From NCBI GenBank assembly GCA_026686845.1, contig JAIVEN010000002.1:27998001-28062000 (forward strand): a DNA stretch of 64,000 nt, in the 5' to 3' direction. The position numbers and the translations under genes were made by a program. Below are positions 42,567 through 55,900 of the stretch, one piece after another; position 1 is the first letter of the stretch, and every line of letters starts with the position of its first letter. This DNA is from Adenanthera pavonina. Lineage: Eukaryota > Streptophyta > Magnoliopsida > Fabales > Fabaceae. Under the pieces are notes generated by a model, which saw only the letters and a program-made list of their open reading frames with translations, was not told the origin of the DNA and searched no databases.

Positions 42567-45121
42567 TGTAACATCCCTAAAATATTAGATAACTAAAAAT
42601 GCATAGAGAATTTACAAAAATGGACAGACACCGTTTTATGTGTAATAGGGTAAAGAGGTCATTTTTCCTGATTGGATGGAAAAATGAGAAATTACATTTT
42701 TGCCCTAAGAAATATGGAAATGATGATTTTGTCCCTAAGGGAAAAAAAAGGAAAAGAAAAAAAAAAGAAAGAAAGAAAGAAAGAAAAGACGAAGGCGGTG
42801 GACGCAAGCAGGAATTGAAACCAATTTTATAAATTTTGGTGGAATGTACACCTGATGACCCGAAAGTTTTAAAAATTATAAATTAGACCCGGGTCAAGGG
42901 CTTTTTAGTAAATATGAAAAATTATAGTCAAAAAGAAGCTCTCAATGAGTTAGACCCAATGAAATATAGTATGGAATTTATTAAGGTCAAAATCATATTT
43001 ATTGGGTGATTAGGATTTAATATTAATATTTTACCCGATAAAAGTCAGTTTAGACTGCGGAAAAAGGCAGTATTGATCCAAGGACAATGATTGGACCTTG
43101 TTAAAATATATTTTGGGTCTAGATAATGGTTTTGGACCAAAAGTAATGGTTGGATAATTCTTTACCAATGTAATGACAATTTTGGCAAAAATAACCAATC
43201 GGTACAGGTAAATTTAATCGGTAAAGGATATTTTAATCCATAAATATTATTTAAACAAATTTTGGCCAGAAGGAGGATGAAACACGTATGATTTGTGAAT
43301 GGGACATGAAGGGAATTGTTGGAAAAGCTTTTTGAAAGAAAAGTAAATGAAAATAGAAATAAAAGTAAATTAAGTTATTATGTTATATAATTATCATCTT
43401 AAACCATCATTTCATCTTCCTCACGAAAACAAGACGTGGTTCAGTGGAGAAGAAAGCCAGGAACGCGTGAGAGAGAGAGAGAGCAAAGGGGAAAAGAGAA
43501 TATTGCAAGATTTGTCCCAAAACTTCAAGGTATTATCTTACAACCCTTTCCTTATGTCTCCTAGCAATTTTTAGGTATTTTAATGGCTATTTTCCCTCTA
43601 TTTTCTTGCTGAAAGTTTCTACCTAGAGAGAGAGTAGAGAGAGAAAATGAAGGTATGGGAAAATTAAGCCATGAAAAGGGTTGTATAGGCCATAAGATGC
43701 AAGAATATATCATTAGATTACAAATTAATCGGTTAGTTATTTTTCTATAATTTATGATAATTTTCTGCCCAATTAGGGTTTATTATAGGAAGGGAATTTC
43801 AAGTTTTTGACCTCAAAAATGGATTCCTTGGGTCCAAAATAGGTTAGAACAAGTATGTTGTACAAGGAATGCATGATGGATAACAAAGTGCAAATTTTAG
43901 TTCAAGTGAGTACTTTGTGAATGAAATTGGATAATTAGTGGTTAATGGCATTATTTGATTATGCTATAGGATCCAAAGGAGTGTTAGAAGATCAAGGAAA
44001 AGGTTTGCAAAGTTTGGAGATTAGTGGAAAGCCCAAAGGTAGTTAACTCACCTATCTATGCTTATGTATTATCATTGATGTTGTTTGGTTTGAATGATGT
44101 GTTTAATGTTTGGAATGTTGTCTTGTGATGATTTGGCATTGTTGGTTGGATTGTTTGAAGGGTAATGTGACCCTGGATATGTCTAAATACAAGGGGAAGT
44201 GCTGCCCAAATTTTTATAAAATGGTTATGCCAAAATGATTTGGTTGCATGCTTAATGTGTTTTGAGATGAATACTTGCAATATATATGATGATATGTGTG
44301 CATGATGGTAGTTACTACTGAGATTCTTTGAATCTCACCCCTCTCCAAATGTCTAACCAATTTTAGGTTCAAGTTATGGCAAGATTACCCAAGAAAGGAA
44401 AGGCAGGGAGAAGCAAAGTAATATTCAAGCTAATGATACTTAGATTGATGCTATTATATGCGAGGTTATGGAAAACCTTATGGGATATGATCATGCTATG
44501 CTTCCATGTTAATATTTTCCTCTAAGTTCTTATGGAGCATCATGTAAGATAAAGGCAAGTCATGACTATTTATGTATATAGGAGTGTGTATTTTGGAATG
44601 TTGGGAGAATGCAAGAGACCTTTCTGAACATGGTTGACAATTCAAAGTACTGTACATACCTCGATATGTTCAATACATTAGTGTTTTATATGTATGAAAA
44701 CTAGACATGTTTAGATTTCCATAGACACAAAGATCACTCAATTTGGAGTGTTATATGATTTATGGTGATTTTTCAAAGTTATGGTCAGAATCAGAAATTT
44801 TCAAAAATGACCATTGCTACAGTACACATAATACGAACTTACTGTATAAGTTGGCCAAGTAACTTTCCTGTTCAACATTTTTCCCATGTATAGAATATTT
44901 TAAGCTATATTTAGAGACTTGAACCATGTCAATGTGATTTTTATTGATTTAGTTATGAATTTTCAAAGTTCACCTGGTAAAAAGAAGTTAACCAAGGAAA
45001 TGGTACCCGAAATGAAATAAATTGGTTTAAGTTGTTTTATGTAATCAAGTCTCTAATCAAGTAATAATGGTCTTAAATATAGTAAATACATGGGAAATGA
45101 GTGTAAGTATGAGGTGTTACA
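42567..45121 (+). repeat. Element G 5' LTR (2555 bp)
   Basis: TGTAACATCCCTAAAATATTAG ... AAGTATGAGGTGTTACA. It contains an A-rich 'gaaagaaagaaag' tract (42765-42788) and a 'gagagagagagagag' run (43468-43484). Small open frames that recur identically in both LTRs (for example 43380-43574 and 50937-51131) are LTR sequence, not genes. Confidence 0.96.
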
Positions 45122-45125
45122 TTTT

Positions 45126-45138
45126 TGGTATCAGAGCC
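45126..45138 (+). other. Element G primer-binding site (tRNA-iMet)
   Basis: TGGTATCAGAGCC, four bases after the 5' LTR; complementary to the 3' end of initiator methionine tRNA. Confidence 0.94.
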
Positions 45139-45850
45139 GAAGGTCTTGGCTCTTAAAGCAAAGATCTAGGCAAATCTTTGCAATAAGAGAGGAAAGTAAT
45201 CCTCTTGGTTATAGTTTTCCCTTTTGATGAGAAGTATTATTCCTTTTGAGAAACTGGCCTAAGAATGTTTTAGTGGCATATGAGATTAGTCTTAAGGATG
45301 ACTTATGATAGTTGCTGGATTAGTTGAGGATGTTTTACAAATGATGTTTTCCTTAGGTCATGAATTCTTTCAGAGTTAGATCGTAGTTAGATCCTATCAG
45401 TAAAAAGAAGATGTAGGATCACAAAGGATCCTAGTAGGGCTTAGAGATGGCAGTAGATCTCATGGTCGCAGTAGACCAATTTTGAGGTTGCAGTAAACCT
45501 CTATGATGAATGAGAAAGATTGATGAGCCCTATAGTTCTGATAGTTTTCTGAAAGAAGATGATCTAGGATGATTTTAGAAAGATATGAAACCTCATTAAT
45601 CAGTAGCTAGTATGAATGTTGACCTAAGGCTTTTCTCTAATGCCAAGCCACTGACTAGAAAGTAGCTATGAGATGTAATGGTAGGTTGTTAATGAGTAAA
45701 AAGCAAGTATCCCGCCTCCAAAATAAGTTCAGTGGCAAGATGTTTTCAGTAATGAATGAAAGAGGCCAGTAAGGAATAATGATAGAAAAAAAAAATTCAA
45801 TGGGGAAAAACTAATGTAAGATTTAAAGAAAGGTAACTTAGAAAAGAAAG

Positions 45851-47455
45851 ATGGTTAGTAACGCAGATACAGGAATTTGGCCTGAGCCTAATCAAGATCC
45901 TATAAGGGAAGACATAGGATCCAGCAAGATTTTCATTCCAACTAAACCAAGAACTCCAAATCCAAATGCTATTAAAGCTATGTATGATAAATATCATGAT
46001 GGATTTGTGAGGATATGCTCAATTTTAGATTTTCTTGGTACAAAACTAGAAGCGAAAGAGATTCTTAGAAGGGCATTATAATTTTAAGCTTCCTATAAGA
46101 GAATGGGTTGAGTAAGTACTAGATGTCATAACAAGATCATGAGCTCTGGAGCTGTATTAAGGAGTTCCCTCAAGGTTGAGTGTTTAACACTCTGAAGGGC
46201 TATGTCATTGCTTGAACGCTCCAAGTAAAGCACTATCAGGAAGGAAAGCTAAGGCAATAGAATTCTTAGATAAGAATCCAGAAGAAGATCCAATTGAGAA
46301 GTCAGATGACAATAGTAAGCCTAATGTTAGTATGGAAGCCCTATAAGCTCAAGGAAATGTGTATATAAGGAACATGTATATACAAATAAGATGTATAGCT
46401 ACAATCTTTGACTTAATATATATATGCAACCAAATGCTGATTAAAGATTAGTAAAGTAAAAGACCAGGGATCGAGATACAATGATAAGTTCTTACCAGTG
46501 ATAGTATAATGAAGTAGTAGTTAATGTAATTGTGGAGTTCAAGTTGTTATTAAGAGTCATTAAGATACGAAGAGGTGCTCAACGAAGGCTAATAGTGTAA
46601 GCACATGTCTCTCAAATGACTCTAGTAACAGTAATTGAATGTACTCCCAGTTTAGATCCCTTACAAGTAATCCTTAGTTTTCTGGATCAATAGTAGGAAA
46701 CTATTGAGTAACTATAAGAGATAGTTAATGCTCAAGGACAACAAGGGAAAAGCTAGAGCCCTTAAGGTTTCCAGCTATGCTGTAGCAGCCTCAAGTAAAT
46801 TAGTAGGTTCTGAAGGATTTTTCCCAAGACAACTAGATGTGTTTGCCAACCACTGATATATGATTGCCTGATGAGAAAGTATTAGCTTCCATTCTTTGAT
46901 GATAAATTTGATGTGCAAGTTGTCGAAAAGTAGATTTGAGACTTAAAAAAAAAATTTCAAAGATGATAGGATGCACGTCGAAAATGGAAGTTTGATAGTA
47001 AAGGAGACTGACCAATGATAGCAGAACACGAAATGAGCTAATCAGGTAAAGGGCACTGTATTGACTTGGGAAATATTATAAGAATAAGTTTTATGAAGTT
47101 ATTTTCCCTAGTCTGTAAGAGATGAACAAAAAGTGGAATTATAAGGATTAGTTAAGATGTGAATGAGTCAGTCATTAAATATTTCACAAGGTATAATCAA
47201 GTGACTCGGTACCTAATCTTCCTTCAACAGTTTGTTGATAAGCAATGGTAAATAACCTTGGAATACCAGGGGATTCAAGAAATAAGGCAATAAGCACAGG
47301 GTAGATAGTTGAGTAAGCCAACTCCTATTTTTAAGAATGTGGAAAGGCTCATAATAGAAGGTTATGCTTAGCAATGAAGAATGTGTGCTTTAAGTATAAA
47401 GAGTCGGGACACTATACTCATGACAGTACCATGGAGATGGCCAACCCCAGACTAT
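45851..47455 (+). pseudogene. Element G gag remnant
   Basis: An ATG at 45851 opens 76 codons (P-N-P-N-A-I-K-A-M-Y-D-K-Y-H-D-G-F near the middle), then stops crowd in. At 47386-47427 lies C-F-K-Y-K-E-S-G-H-Y-T-H-D-S, a zinc knuckle (C-x2-C-x4-H-x4-C) whose second and last cysteines have become Tyr and Ser. The order matches gypsy gag. The same first segment reappears, degraded, at 63395-63540 in element B. Confidence 0.65.
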
Positions 47456-50110
47456 AAGCGTAGGAAAAAGTCTTTGTGCTAATCTCAGTCTAAGGTCTGT
47501 AAGTCACCTGACCTTAGTAAAGGTATGATTCAGGTGCAAGATTAATTCTGTAGCTATGCTAAGAAGTTGAGTCTGGAAGTTACTATTATATAAGTTATAT
47601 GAGAATGTCTTGATGAAAAACTGGGCTATAATCTCCATTGTTTGTCTAACTAAGCACTGTAGCAATATAAAGATTGGTATGCCCTTCCCTAGTAGTGATG
47701 TGAGCATTGGCATGAATTAACTTTTATAAATAATCTCCTTCTAGATTGTATGAGCAAGATGAAGATTTTGCCTACCCCTTGAAGGTGTTTCAGGTATTGA
47801 CTTTAAGTTAAATGTTATGTTGATAGCTCAAGCTAAGTGATGCTTGAAAAATGATGTCAAGAATAGACAAGAAAGTTGATGTAAGATTGAAACGAGAAAG
47901 TTTGATAAGATGCAATGCCTCTGTAAGAAAAGTTAGTATACTTATCAGGTATAAGGTACAAAGTATGAGCCTAAAGTATTTGATTAGTGGTAAACAGTTA
48001 GGGAACTAAGAAACCTTGAGATAGTCGATTGCTGAGTTTAGTATGAAATCTAGCTAAAAGAAAATTCTTGGCCAAAGTATCTCACAATGAATACAATTTT
48101 CCATTAATTGACAAGGTGATGAAAAAGGGAGGTAGCTCTCGGGGAGAAGCCCAATTGAGCAAAGAGATGAAATCTTCCATATGATAAAAGCAGCCGAGGC
48201 AAGGCAAATGGAAGGTAGCTCTTGGGGAGAACCCCAATTGAGCAAAGAGATAAAATCCTCCATCAGATGAGTCGCCAAGGCAAAGTAATGGAAAGTGGCT
48301 ATTGGGGTGATGCCCGGTAGAGTAAGAATGAGTAATGGTGAGAGGCTGAGGGCTAGATTCTAACTAAGCTAGCAAGAAACTTTTGAAAGGTTAAGAAGTT
48401 TCCCTTAAATTGCTAAAACACTAATCGACCATGGTTAAGTAACTAAGAAGTTATGTATAAGAACAAATAAAGCAGATATGTCCTAAGAGTAAAAAAGTTA
48501 GAGATCACTGCCTTAATATTATTGAGACCCTGAATCACAAAGAGCCAAAAGATCTTAAAGGTATGATAAGATAAGCAGAATACAAGATTCATGGGTATGT
48601 TTATACGTAAAGGCATAGTGATAAGTTGAATCTCTAACCTAGTAAAGGTTAGAGTAAAAAGAAGCACTATAAGTATAGGGGATGAATTCCCTAAAATTTA
48701 AGAGCAATAAGTGATCCAGAGGTCACACAGATAAGTTATAGTTTAAAATGAAGTACAATGCCGTATTCTCTAAGTCTCAAGAATGACAAGAGTGCAGCAG
48801 AACCCCTCAGCACTTTACAAATAAGTACGCTCAAGTGAGGGAAATCTCATGATAAGTGACCTATTGGGGAATATGAAAATGATGTAAAAGATGAGGAAAA
48901 TGTGCCAATAATTAAATTTGGGCACCGAGAATTTATGATAGTCTTACTAAAAGCACCTGTTAGGCTATATGAATAAAAGATGAATAGTTTATTGTGACCT
49001 CAAACATTTAAAGGAGCATGAAAGGCAATTGAGAAGTTTTGAAATGTAATTAAAGAAAAAGTTTGCTGAACTTAGTAGATGGGAGCTGGGCTCCAAGAAG
49101 TACGGTTAGTAGGTTACAGAATCTCTCATATGGATCGCAATAGATCCTAGTAAAGCAAGTAAAGTTATGAAATGGGAGAGACCGAACACTGTAATAGAGA
49201 CAAGAGGTCTCCAAGTTTAGCAAGATGTTAAAAAAAAAAATTTCTCTCAAGTTGTCTTACCGCTTAGATAGAAAAGAAACTAACGTGGGAAAGAGATTAA
49301 GAAATGAGTTTTTAAAAGCTACAAAGGCTAAACCTCCTTCCCTGAGATGATTAATCCTAACCCAATAATGACCATAGGGGTCTATAATTATTAAAGTAAG
49401 CATGGATTAGGATACAAGTAATGTAACAGGGTTGAGGAGCAGGTATTAGCCAATGTTTTATGTAATAATTCTACAAAAAGCATGTTCCCACTTATAGTAG
49501 TGGTAAATAATGCTCTCAAGAAGAGTTACTAAGAGTTATGATAGTTACTATAAATTGCTATATTCATGGTATTACTATAAAAGTGTTTGAGATCACAATA
49601 GCCTCAAGGGATTATGAGATAAAAGAAGAGTTAAACTTGAGGTAAAGAAAAGAAAAGAAGTAAAAGGAAAATATGAGATGACTTGTAAATGTCATCTAGG
49701 CAAAGCTAATGTGACGAGCTTATGCCTTGGTAGAAAGATTATTCATGTGAATAGCATGGAAGTAGAGAAAGAGATAATATTAGGTGCCAATAAAGAAAGT
49801 ATAGCATGAATAAGATAAGAGAAAGTTATGGAACTAAGAATAAGGATGTTACGAGTGAAAATTCTCAATACCCCTAAAGTAAAGTTAGTTTAGGATGTTC
49901 TCACAATTCCCAGTTTAAAGAATATGAACCAGACTCTTCAAGTATTATAAATGACTAAATGATACCAGGGTAAAATATTGACTGAAAAGTCAAGTAAGTG
50001 AGAAATAAGAGTATTGCTCTGGTATAAATGGTCTGGAAAATTGGGAAATTAAGAGAAAAGTAATAAGAGGTACTAGTATATATCTAAATTTCGAGGATGA
50101 AATTTATTTT
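47456..50110 (+). pseudogene. Element G pol remnant with reverse-transcriptase relic
   Basis: At 48883-49010 the frame reads V-K-D-E-E-N-V-P, then GHREFMIV, A-P-V-R-L-Y-E-stop-K-M-N. This follows the gypsy RT pattern G-H-Y-E-F-L-V-M-P-F-G-L-T-N-A-P-A-x-F-x-x-L-M-N with losses. I cannot find protease, RNase H or integrase motifs. Only 2.65 kb lies between the zinc knuckle and the LTR, too short for a full gypsy pol, so parts are deleted. Confidence 0.55.
48131..48370 (+). repeat. ~82-bp tandem repeat, three units, in element G
   Basis: ggtagctctcggggagaagc at 48131, ggtagctcttggggagaacc at 48214 and agtggctattggggtgatgc at 48294 start units of about 82 bp containing 'gagcaaagagat(g/a)aaatc' and 'gccaaggcaa'. 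The same block exists inverted in element A at 23228-23420. Confidence 0.8.
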
Positions 50111-50121
50111 AAGGGGGAGGG
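50111..50121 (+). other. Element G polypurine tract
   Basis: aagggggaggg three bases before the 3' LTR; same form as in element A. Confidence 0.92.
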
Positions 50122-50124
50122 AAT

Positions 50125-52678
50125 TGTAACATCCCTAAAATATTAGATAACTAAAAATACATAGAGAATTTACAAAAATGGACAGACACCGTTTTATGTG
50201 TAATAGGGTAAAGAGGTCATTTTTCCTGATTGGATAGAAAAATGAGAAATTACATTTTTGCCCTAAGAAATATGGAAATGATGATTTTGTCCCTAAGGGA
50301 AAAAAAAGGAAAAGAAAAAAAAAAGAAAGAAAGAAAGAAAGAAAAGACGAAGGCGGTGGACGCAAGCAGGAATTGAAACCAATTTTATGAATTTTGGTGG
50401 AATGTACACCTGATGACCCAAAAGTTTTAAAAATTATAAATTAGACCCGGGTCAAGGGCTTTTTAGTAAATATGAAAAATTATAGTCAAAATGAAGCTCT
50501 CAATGAGTTAGACCCAATGAAATATAGTATGGAATTTATTAAGGTCAAAATCATATTTATTGGGTGATTAGGATTTAATATTAATATTTTACCCGATAAA
50601 AGTCAGTTTAGACTGCGGAAAAAGGCAGTATTGATCCAAGGACAATGATTGGACCTTGTTAAAATATATTTTGGGTCTAGATAATGGTTTTGGACCAAAA
50701 GTAATGGTTGGATAATTCTTTACCAATGTAATGACAATTTTGGCAAAAATACCCAATCGGTACGGGTAAATTTAATCGGTAAAGGGTATTTTGGTCCATA
50801 AATATTATTTAAACAAATTTTGGCCAGAAGGAGGATGAAACACGTATGATTTGTGAATGGGACATGAAGGGAATTGTTGGAAAAGCTTTTTGAAAAAAAG
50901 TAAATGAAAATAGAAATAAAAGTAAATTAAGTTATTATGTTATATAATTATCATCTTAAACCATCATTTCATCTTCCTCACGAAAACAAGACGTGGTTCA
51001 GTGGAGAAGAAAGCCAGGAACGCGTGAGAGAGAGAGAGAGCAAAGGGGAAAAGAGAATATTGCAAGATTTGTCCCAAAACTTCAAGGTATTATCTTACAA
51101 CCCTTTCCTTATGTCTCCTAGCAATTTTTAGGTATTTTAATGGCTATTTTCCCTCTATTTTCTTGCTGAAAGTTTCTACCTAGAGAGAGAGTAGAGAGAG
51201 AAAATGAAGGTATGGGAAAATTAAGCCATGAAAAGGGTTGTATAGGCCATAAGATGCAAGAATATATCATTAGATTACAAATTAATCGGTTAGTTATTTT
51301 TCTATAATTTATGATAATTTTCTGCCCAATTAGGGTTTATTATAGGAAGGGAATTTCAAGTTTTTGACCTCAAAAATGGATTCCTTGGGTCCAAAATAGG
51401 TTAGAACAAGTATGTTGTACAAGGAATGCATGATGGATAACAAAGTGCAAATTTTAGTTCAAGTGAGTACTTTGTGAATGAAATTGGATAATTAGTGGTT
51501 AATGGCATTATTTGATTATGCTATAGGATCCAAAGGAGTGTTAGAAGATCAAGGAAAAGGTTTGCAAAGTTTGGAGATTAGTGGAAAGCCCAAAGGTAGT
51601 TAACTCACCTATCTATGCTTATGTATTATCATTGATGTTGTTTGGTTTGAATGATGTGTTTAATGTTTGGAATGTTGTCTTGTGATGATTTGGCATTGTT
51701 GGTTGGATTGTTTGAAGGGTAATGTGACCCTGGATATGTCTAAATACAAGGGGAAGTGCTGCCCAAATTTTTATAAAATGGTTATGCCAAAATGATTTGG
51801 TTGCATGCTTAATGTGTTTTGAGATGAATACTTGCAATATATATGATGATATGTGTGCATGATGGTAGTTACTACTGAGATTCTTTGAATCTCACCCCTC
51901 TCCAAATGTCTAACCAATTTTAGGTTCAAGTTATGGCAAGATTACCCAAGAAAGGAAAGGCAGGGAGAAGCAAAGTAATATTCAAGCTAATGATACTTAG
52001 ATTGATGCTATTATATGCGAGGTTATGGAAAACCTTATGGGATATGATCATGCTATGCTTCCATGTTAATATTTTCCTCTAAGTTCTTATGGAGCATCAT
52101 GTAAGATAAAGGCAAGTCATGACTATTTATGTATATAGGAGTGTGTATTTTGGAATGTTGGGAGAATGCAAGAGACCTTTCTGAACATGGTTGACAATTC
52201 GAAGTACTGTACATACCTCGATATGTTCAATGCATTATTGTTTTATATGTATGAAAACTAGACATGTGTAGCTTTCCATAGACACAAAGATCACTCAATT
52301 TGGAGTGGTATATGATTTATGGTGATTTTTCAAAGTTATGGTCAGAATCAGAAATTTTCAAAAATGACCATTGCTACAGTACACATAATACGAACTTACT
52401 GTATAAGTTGGCCAAGTAACTTCCCTGTTCAACATTTTTCCCATGTATAGAATCTTTTAAGCTATATTTAGAGACTTGAACCATGTCAATTTGATTTTTA
52501 TTGATTTAGTTATGAATTTTTGAAGTTCACCAGGTAAAAAGAAGTTAACCAAGGAAATGGTACCCGAAATGAAATAAATTGGTTTAAGTTGTTTTATGTA
52601 ATCAAGTCTCTAATCAAGTAATAATGGTCTTAAATATAGTAAATACATGGGAAATGAGTGTAAGTATGAGGTGTTACA
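50125..52678 (+). repeat. Element G 3' LTR (2554 bp)
   Basis: Near-identical to 42567-45121. Differences seen by eye cluster around 50750-50795 (relative to 43193-43235) and 52200-52530. Confidence 0.96.
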
Positions 52679-52683
52679 TGCAA

Positions 52684-52988
52684 AATGCCAAGTTTGCTTA
52701 TCTGCAAGATCAGGTCCATCCGTTGGACAAGAACATGAAAGTGGTTGCTAATGCATATGAGGCCATTAGGAGTGCCATTCCTGCCATATCAGCTCCACCT
52801 CAGCCAGAATTCTCTGAGCCTGTTATGTTTGCAACTCCTGAGCCTCCAAGTCCATTTGAGCTAGCCTCTCTTGTTCCTGATGATGCTGCACAGGATACTA
52901 AGGCTGGTGGCATATTGAGCACATCATAGGCCTCCAGCAATGAGGCAAGTCCTTATCCTCCCTTGGACTATGGCATGGAGGAAGAAGG
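52684..52988 (+). pseudogene. Element C extra ORF, second part
   Basis: The frame continues that of 42566 once G and one TSD copy are removed: N-A-K-F-A-Y-L-Q-D-Q-V-H, a helical V-V-A-N-A-Y-E-A-I-R-S-A, then a proline-rich stretch (ISAPPQPEF, TPEPPSPFEL) and a stop at 52927. A further acidic segment (DYGMEEEG) reaches the solo LTR at 52989. The ATG at 52624 lies in the LTR of G and is not the start. Confidence 0.75.
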
Positions 52989-55900
52989 TGTAACACCTTA
53001 TTTTTAAACTTATTTCTCATGAATTAGACTCTTTTTAAGTTTGATTATACTTGATTTTAAGCTTGAATCACAAAAGAATGAAAATCAGAATTTCCAAAAT
53101 TTTTGGTTACTATTCATAGGGTAGTTTCCACTTTACTGACTGAACTTTGAAAATTCATAACTGATTCTAGATAAATCATTTCATAGTGATTCAAGTCTCT
53201 AACAATAGATAAAATCCTTCTATACATGGAAAAAATATGAAACATAGCATTTTCTTGACCAATTTATACAGTTTATTTTTCAAACATTTACTGTACATTT
53301 GGTCATTTTCTCTTTCCCAGGATTTTGTCCTTACATTTACAAATTCATAGCTCACTCTACCCTGAGTCAAATCATATAGTCTTTATGTCATAGGAAATAC
53401 CTATGAGTCTACTTTCTAGAAATATTTTTCTTGTACATTTATTCAACTTGCACAGGGCATGATGTTAACTTAAATCATAAATGGTCAGAATTCCACTTTT
53501 GCTGGAGCATTTTTGGAAAAACCTCCATATCTCCTATCATATAGCTCCAATTATCTCCAAATAAGTGGCATATGAAACTTAAAACATAGACCTTTCCATA
53601 AATACAAACCACTAAATTTTTAGAGCTCTGAACAATTTATATCATCTTTTTAATTTTCGAGGACCTAACTTTCAATTTCCAATTTTCCCAATCTTTCTCT
53701 ATTCTGAACCCTAATTTTGAAAAATCACTATAATTCATACATTTATCCAATTTAAGTGTTCTTTATATAAATCTTGTTCTGTCTAGTTTAAAAACATGTA
53801 TAACACTTATATAGAATGCTCTGTTTCGTATAGAGTTCCCCTACTTAAATTAATACTAGTCATCTCAAACAAACTTATGCCATAGCTTATATAATAAGCT
53901 TCACAACACATTTACATTAACATTTATTGCTCCAATTTCATGCATAATATCATAGAGGTCTTAAAAGAATATATTCAAGACATCATATAGGATTTACCCC
54001 TTTCATACAAACTTATACAAATTCCCAAAACATAACATTAAGACTTGCATAATAATATCATTCATCATTCTCTTCCTCTTTTCCTTTAGCTCTTCTTGGA
54101 TTCCTTGTATTGATTGGCCCTAAACATGGTAAGCATTTGTAAATGAATGAGATTCAAAGAATCCCATTAGTTACACCCAATTATGCAAGCATATTATCAT
54201 AATATCTCATAAAATCATCAATGGTAATCATAAGATCATAAATTCATATTATGTCATACAATTTCATAAAAATTTTGGCATGGTAACACCTTAGAAAATG
54301 GATATCCTAGGGTCATAAAATTCTTCAAACAACCAACCAACAATGCAAATTCATCACAAAGTATCCAAACAAATACATGGCATATTTATAGAATCATGAA
54401 AATCAAGCATGATAACATTAGGCATAAATGGGAAAATAACTACCTTCTTGACTTCCTTTGATTTCCTGCCTTTGTACACTCTTCCTTTAATCTTCAAACA
54501 CTTTCTTGAATCTTAATATAACACAATTTAAGGTCATTAGCCACTAATTTGATGACCCCCTTCACAAAGTATACATACTATGACTAAAAATTCCATTTTG
54601 ATTTCCTTGAGGTATTTCTTGTACAACACACTTGTATTTACATAATTTGGACCCAAGGAATCCATTTTTGGGGTCAAAACCATGAAATTTCCTTTCCTTT
54701 TCAACCCTAAATAGGCAGAAATTTTCACAAAAATTGAGAAAAATATCTACCTAATTAATTTGCAATCTGATAGTATATCCTTAATCCTTGAAGCCTATGC
54801 ATCTTTTTTCATGGATTGATTTCTTCATGACACAACTTTCTCTCTCTACTCTCTCTCTAGGTGAAATTTTCAGTGGAGAAAGAAGAGAAAATAAACCATG
54901 GAAAGCCTTTCAAACACGAGAGAACACAATAATATAGCCATAAAAGTTTACCTAGGTAATTTGAGAACCATACTTTGCCTCTTACCTTCTCTATTTCCTC
55001 CTTGTTTCTTCATGTTTTTCTCCCTCTTAAGTTGCTGGACCAGATGTGTTTTGGGGCTGGAAGAGATGACCAAATAGCTAACTAAGGCAATTTGGGAGAG
55101 ATATGTAATAAAGCTAATCATAGTTAATCTTTTTCCCTTATCTTGATTACTTTAATTTAAAAGCTTTTGAGTCAATTCCATTGGTGTCCTCTTCAGCTGG
55201 TCAGATGCCACTTGTGCTTAATTTTGGCCATAAATTACTTTAATAACTTTAATGGACCAAAATACTTTTTACCGATTAAATTTACCTGTACCGATTGAGT
55301 TTTTTTACCAAAATTGTCATTAAATTGATACAGGATTATCCAATAATTACTTTTGATCCAAAATCATTATCTAGACCCAAACTATATGTTATTAAGGTCT
55401 AATCATAGTCCTTGAATCAATACTGCCTTTTCTTGCAGTTTAAATTAATATTTATCGGGTAAAATATTAATATTAGACTATAATTACCCAATAAATATTA
55501 TTTTGATCTTAATAGATTCCTTGCTATATTTCATTGGTCTTAGCTCATTAAAAGTTTCATTTTGACTATAATTTTCATATTTCCAAAAATATCCTTGACC
55601 CGGGGTAAATTTATAATTTTTAAAACTTTCGAGTCATTCGGTGTAATTTTCCGCAAACTTCTTTCTTTTTCCCCTTCCATGCTGAAATCATTCTTAAGGG
55701 ACTAAATTATAAAGATTCTTGATCTTTGGGGCCTAAATATAATTTTCTCATTTTTCCATTTAACTAGGAAAAATGACCTCTTTGTCCTTCTTCACCCTTA
55801 ATTGTATCTCTCTGTTTTTTCTAACTTCTTTTACATTTTACACTGTCAACATTTTTATTTTTGGACCTTAAATGCATTATTCACAATTTGCTTCTAATTT

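Larger units (their letters stand above)
42567..52678 (+). mobile_element. Ty3/gypsy element G, + strand, complete but decayed interior
   Basis: 5' LTR 42567-45121, primer site 45126-45138, interior about 5 kb, polypurine tract 50111-50121, 3' LTR 50125-52678. Flanks agcaa (42562-42566) and tgcaa (52679-52683) are a TSD with one change. Removing G and one copy restores the extra-ORF frame of element C (IRDEQ to NAKFAYLQ). The LTRs differ at roughly 25 positions plus one indel by eye, so this is the youngest large insertion that can be dated here. Yet the interior has no open frame above 76 codons. Confidence 0.95.

Noticed and set aside
42577..50365. Identical short ORFs near 42577, 43380, 44062 and again at 50135, 50937, 51619 as a conserved gene pair
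   Set aside because: They are the same stretch of the two LTRs of element G; identity reflects recent insertion, not selection.
52624..52929. 101-codon ORF as an independent gene
   Set aside because: Its first 18 codons are LTR of element G; the rest is the middle of the extra ORF of element C.
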